Below, piece after piece: positions 59,941 through 64,000 of a stretch of 64,000 nt of DNA (its first letter is position 1; each line of letters begins with the position of its first letter). Origin of the DNA: Uranotaenia lowii (taxonomy: Eukaryota > Arthropoda > Insecta > Diptera > Culicidae); contig NC_073691.1 in NCBI RefSeq assembly GCF_029784155.1, forward strand, positions 28,067,976 through 28,131,975. The letters are read 5' to 3'. The notes under the pieces are model-generated. The model was not told the origin of the DNA. It did not search any database and saw only the letters and a list, made by a program, of their open reading frames with translations. The translations under genes were made by a program, and so were the position numbers.

Positions 59941-62900
59941 GCCCGTGCGATGGACCCTTCCGGGGGGGGGTTTTCAAAATTCAAATTCAGATAAAATTAA
60001 TAACAATACCAAAAATAAACAATTGAAAAGGAAAGGGTTTTCTTACACCATTTGTCACTCATGTTCAACACAAAAACTAAAAAAATGACTGATAAACAAA
60101 ATTTTGGAAACTTATTACAATGATTGTTTCAAATTTTCGATAAGTCAAGAAAGTAAGAAATAAATTAGTTTCAAAAGAATTTCTTAGCAAATTTAAGATT
60201 AAAAAATATCTGAATTCTAAAATAAATGTCAAATCTTGTACAAAACTTAGCATGAATAGATGTTAGGAAAATGATAATAATTGTTAATTTTTATTCATCT
60301 AAATTTGGAATTCTTTTCCTCATTTTTAACTGGAAGTTTAGTGAGAAATTCCGCTGTAATTTTTTAATTTGAACAAAAAATATTTAATCACAATTTAAAA
60401 TGTAAATTACCGATTACTGAATAAGAAATGAATTTTGAACAGAATTTATTCAATGTTTGATGTTTTAATTTAATTTTATAAAAAGAAGTATATATATAAT
60501 TATTTTAAAAGTGTCAGTTATAGAAGCCAGACATAAAACCTTTAATAAAGTAAAATCCTCCAGTTATCAAAATTTCATTTTTGAAGCTTAAATAATAACT
60601 TCATTCAACTACACTGACAAAGAAATGTTAGAAAACTGAGTAATAACGTGAATGATAAAAACTGATGAAAAATTTAAAATAATAAGTACAAAACTTTTGT
60701 TATTAATATTGAAAGCAGAAATCAAATACAAAGTTAGTTAACACTGCGTATTAAAATTTATTTTTAAAGTTGCTACCAGGGTGGCCAGCGAGCTTCCATT
60801 TTCAAATTCCCGGTTTTTTACCGGTTTTCTCAATTGAAATTTTATGGATTTCCCTGTTTGAAAATGCGCAAATAAATAGATTCATCCGGTTTTTTGACTA
60901 AAAATGAAAATATGTTTGTGCAAGTTGAACGGTGATGGTAAGAAAATAATCTAGTTGTCCTAACCTAAACCGAAAATTATTATCTTCTCCCCAGTCTTTC
61001 ACAGCATCTTCGTATTTTATAAGAGAAAATGCTTTATCTCTATTATTTTAATGAGATAAATTATAGTTTTGATATGATGCTATGTATATATTACTTTTAA
61101 AATTTGAAGTTGAAATACTGATTTTTACTATTGAAATCGACTGATTAATATTTCAACATTTTACTTCTAAACTTCTTAAAACAGATTCCGATGAACCTTA
61201 TTCATGCTAAGCAATCTGAAATTTTATTTCGGTTCTCATATTGGATACTGAATCATGTTTTTGATTTGAAAACCTTGAAAATTTATTCAGAATGCGCTGA
61301 TCTCAAGATTCCTCAATCTATTTATTTACCTAAATTCTGGTAAATTTATCTTAATTTAAGTCTCAATTTTAAGTCCTTTTTCAAAAATACATGGTTTTTT
61401 TCGATTTTTCAATTTGAAATCCTACTAGTTTAAGAAAAAAATGTAAACAAGTATCAAACATAAACTTAATATCTTGTCACATATTTTGTCTTCTGTGCGT
61501 TTATCAATCAGCCGAATAAAATGGTGACATCTAAGTTTTTTTTTCGTTTCCGGCATTTCTCCCGCATGGGACAAAATTTAGATGAATTTTATGAGCAAAT
61601 ATTTTCGAAACCAAATAAGAACTTCGAGGTTAGGTTGATTATCAGAAATTTTATGTTTGATTTTTGAACTTCCGTTTTGATGGTTTTTGATAATTTTTAG
61701 TGAGTTAGTACATAAAAAAAACAAACAATGAAATTTAATTTTTTTGGAATTTCTATTTAAATCAAATGAAAATTTGAAGTATGGTTATGAATAAATTTGG
61801 CTTTTTAAACTCAATTGAAAACAGCTGAAAATCAGTAGTCAAGTAAAAAAAATCTAATTGTTCAATTTATTTAAAACAACCTTTCATCATAAGATCTTTA
61901 AAAAAATAGCTTTTCAGAAAATAAGTTGACCGCGTTATGACTTCACAATATTCGTGCTTAATAGTGAAACACTTTATGGTCAAGAAATTTTCTACGATGT
62001 TTCTTTGTTCGACAAATGTATGCGCTGAATTCAAAAATTTATATAAAATCCTGATTTTTCCAGGCATTTTACTTATGAAGATAGAATCACAACATTTTCC
62101 CGCTCTTCCCGAATGGTTAATAATCCTGAAATAAACAACTACAGATTGTAAAGTTTTCTAGAAAAAGTTCCGCCATTAAAAAATGAAATGAATTTTTGGA
62201 TATAATAGGTTTATATATATACGGTGAAAAATAATTTATGAATAATTTTCCCGGTTTTGATTTGAAATTCCCGTTTTTTTCCGGTTTTCCCGGTCCTATT
62301 TTCAATCCCCGGTTTTTTCCCGGTTTTCCCGGTTCGCTGGCCATCTACTTAGAACAATTTTTCAAACTTTTTAGGTTAATTTTAAAATCATGATCGATCC
62401 AAAAAACATGATTTCATCCAAAAAATATAAATAAAAAGTTTTTAAATTTTCAATCGGAGGTTTTTAAGCTTTAAATTACAAGCTCTGAGTATTTTGTCTC
62501 TTTTGATTAAAAGATTGGGTCCTGAAAGAACAGAAGGTTGAAATTATATTTCATTATTAAAAATTTGGAGTTAAAGGCTTATGGTTGAAGAACACGAACA
62601 TTCAGAATTTAAAAACAAGGAAACAATTGTTAACAATATGTCTTAAAAATTTAAAAAGTTTGATTGAAAAAAAAACCGGCAAGTTGATTAGAAAATTGAA
62701 AACAAAAACTGTACAGTAAAATTCGGTAAATTTATTTGAAAATTGAAAAAACAATATGGAAATAAAAAATATCAGTTTTTAAAATCATTTCAGGAAGAGT
62801 TTTTTCAATAAACATGTTTCACTATAACCAGTTCATATAAAACTTTTATTTTTAAATAATATGTTTTTGATTTGAGTTTATGTAAAGAAAAGGGCAGAAG

Positions 62901-63430
62901 CTTCTCTAATTATTTTCAAAAGTCATTTTAATAACAAAAGCTGATAGAAATATTGCATACTTATTTAGATTCGGGGAACCCAAATTAGTTGAAATTACCG
63001 TTTAAATTCATTGCACCTAAGAAAAATGTAAATTTTGTGGCCTTGTGTAAATTTTTAAAACCCTTTTTAAGTATTTAGAAGAACAAAAAACACGAAATAA
63101 AATTGAGTATGAATTTTTTTTTTAAGAATATTTCATATCAACATAACATTTGTTATGACATAAAATATTTTTTTAATAAAAAAATTGTTCGTTTCAATCT
63201 CAATCTTAGTTACACTTCTTAATAAAAACCCATTCTAAAGACGAGATAGGGTTTTTGTATATCAAGTTTTGAGTTCCAATACAAAAGGTTGATTGAACTA
63301 AAATTTAAAATCTACAATCAAAGTTAGTTTCAATTCATGAACGTCAAATAATGTCGTAGATCGAAATGTCTAAAGCCAAGGGTGATTCATGTCAAAATTC
63401 CGCCGGAGGCGAAAAAAATTTCTGACTGGC
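59941..63430. mobile_element. GCCCGTGCGA element, second copy, itself interrupted
   Basis: Starts GCCCGTGCGATGGACCCTTC, then a G run and TTTTCAAAATTCAAA as at 22351. After the inner insertion it resumes near 62345 with AAATCATGATCGAT and GGGTCCTGAAAGAACAG, parallel to AAATCATGATCGAT and GAGTCCTGACAAGGAC in the 22.3-kb copy. It reaches ATTCCGCCGGAGGCGA near 63400. The GC-rich right end seen at 23460-23500 is missing. Confidence 0.68.
60777..62344. mobile_element. TGGCCAGCGA element, innermost insertion, about 1.57 kb
   Basis: The left end CAGGGTGGCCAGCGAGCTTC and the right end GGTTCGCTGGCCATC share the inverted core TGGCCAGCGA. Both ends are followed inward by CCCGGTTTT/CCGGTTTTC minisatellite-like repeats (60805-60830 and 62245-62335). 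The interior is A/T-rich with no transposase. Sequence on either side aligns as one interrupted copy of the GCCCGTGCGA element, which supports insertion. The exact target duplication is unclear. Confidence 0.65.
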
Positions 63431-63644
63431 TGATCAAGTAATTTACCGTTACTACCGTCAATTCAAATTACTCTTTCATTGGTTTATTTTCGGTGAAAAA
63501 AGTGACTTTTGGTGATAAAAGTGACCATTTTTCGGAAAATAGTGACTTTAGTGACCAAATGATGAAAAAAGTGACTTTTTAGTGACTGACCCAAAAAAAG
63601 TGACCAAGTCACTAAAAAGTGACTCGCTACCAGCCCTGACAATT

Positions 63645-64000
63645 GTACCAAGACGAATTAATAACGTTAGTGTTGACTTATGTAACTTTTAGTAAGAAGT
63701 CTAAATTACTCGCTATTATCGAGAGATTAATCATTTAACCCTAATCCGTTCTTAAGTGTCAATATGACACTATTGGAACTTTATATTTTGGAAAATATCG
63801 CAGCGCTTATAAAATTACACCACTAGAACCGGTATGAAATTGCCTTTCTGGTGAATATAAATATTGCGGAAATCTTGCGTAAATATACTCAGAATCTAGT
63901 GGAAAGTTGAATTAAATTGTTGGAAAATCAGAAAAATTACAAATTGACAAGAACAGTTATCTTTGAAAATACGTCGCATATTCTGTGTTTCGTATTTTGA
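63645..64000. other. Window end; start of a second CCTAATCCGYTCTT element
   Basis: CCCTAATCCGTTCTTAAGTG at 63738 followed by TCAATATGACACTATTGG resembles 41079-41113. Its other end lies beyond the window. No gene seen. Confidence 0.45.

Larger units (their letters stand above)
59779..63638. mobile_element. CAGGGCTGGTAGCG element (outermost of a three-level nest)
   Basis: Perfect 14-bp TIRs CAGGGCTGGTAGCG (59779-59792) and CGCTACCAGCCCTG (63625-63638). ACAATT lies directly outside both (59773-59778 and 63639-63644), a 6-bp target duplication. Its own DNA is the two edges, rich in AAAGTGACCAAATAGTGACT-like repeats (about 59779-59940 and 63430-63638). The middle belongs to later insertions. The CAGGG end suggests hAT-like elements, though those usually duplicate 8 bp. 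No transposase. Confidence 0.82.

Overview
The window looks like a gene-poor, AT-rich stretch of a large insect genome, most likely a mosquito or close dipteran relative. The evidence is indirect: a broken Jockey-clade LINE, a relic mariner-type transposase with the DD37E spacing first described from mosquitoes, a second Tc1/mariner relic, a tRNA-derived SINE, many short elements with terminal inverted repeats (TIRs), and no bacterial-type gene organisation. I found no intact host protein-coding gene. It probably lies in an intergenic region or a giant intron. Most open frames are chance frames or frames forced open by 9-bp repeats.

Layout. 1-3.87 kb: no gene, except a 281-bp tandem duplication at 1.25-1.83 kb. 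3.87-6.04 kb: a 5'-truncated Jockey-like LINE split by a palindromic insert of about 580 bp with a 13-bp target-site duplication (TSD). 6.2-7.0 kb: a cluster of CACTT motifs flanking a weak two-exon ORF. 7.4-9.45 kb: two minisatellites that each switch strand. 9.8-11.5 kb: two TIR elements. 13.4-15.2 kb: a foldback family. 16.0-19.2 kb: a GGTAAA-rich TIR element, a Harbinger-like MITE and a SINE. 22.3-27.1 kb: a giant array of 7-bp and 9-bp units related to AGTTCTT, interrupted by an 1150-bp element.

27.4-28.3 kb: a TIR element flanked by TA. 30.8-31.1 kb: a MITE with a 7-bp TSD. 31.4-34.4 kb: a T-rich array with a repeat of roughly 400-500 bp. 37.3-37.7 kb: a transposase relic. 37.95-38.7 kb: a second GGTAAA element. 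41-41.8 kb: a MITE and a 28-bp hairpin. 43.5-44.6 kb: an AAATTGTCA 9-mer array. 46.5-48.1 kb: two more TIR elements. 52.7-54.3 kb: a GGTTCGTAC array running into a DD37E transposase relic. 59.5-63.6 kb: a foldback with a tRNA-like core, then a three-deep nest of DNA elements.

No genes act together here; the content is layered repeat history. The most distinctive features are the near-perfect hairpin inside the LINE, the repeated use of 9-bp units in four or five unrelated arrays, the strand switches inside those arrays, and the nested insertion at 59.8-63.6 kb. Moderately GC-richer stretches that look less repetitive (about 12.4-13.3, 20.2-22.0, 28.4-29.6, 34.7-36.4, 44.7-46.3 and 55.0-56.3 kb) are where conserved regulatory DNA would most plausibly lie, but nothing in them can be named from sequence alone.
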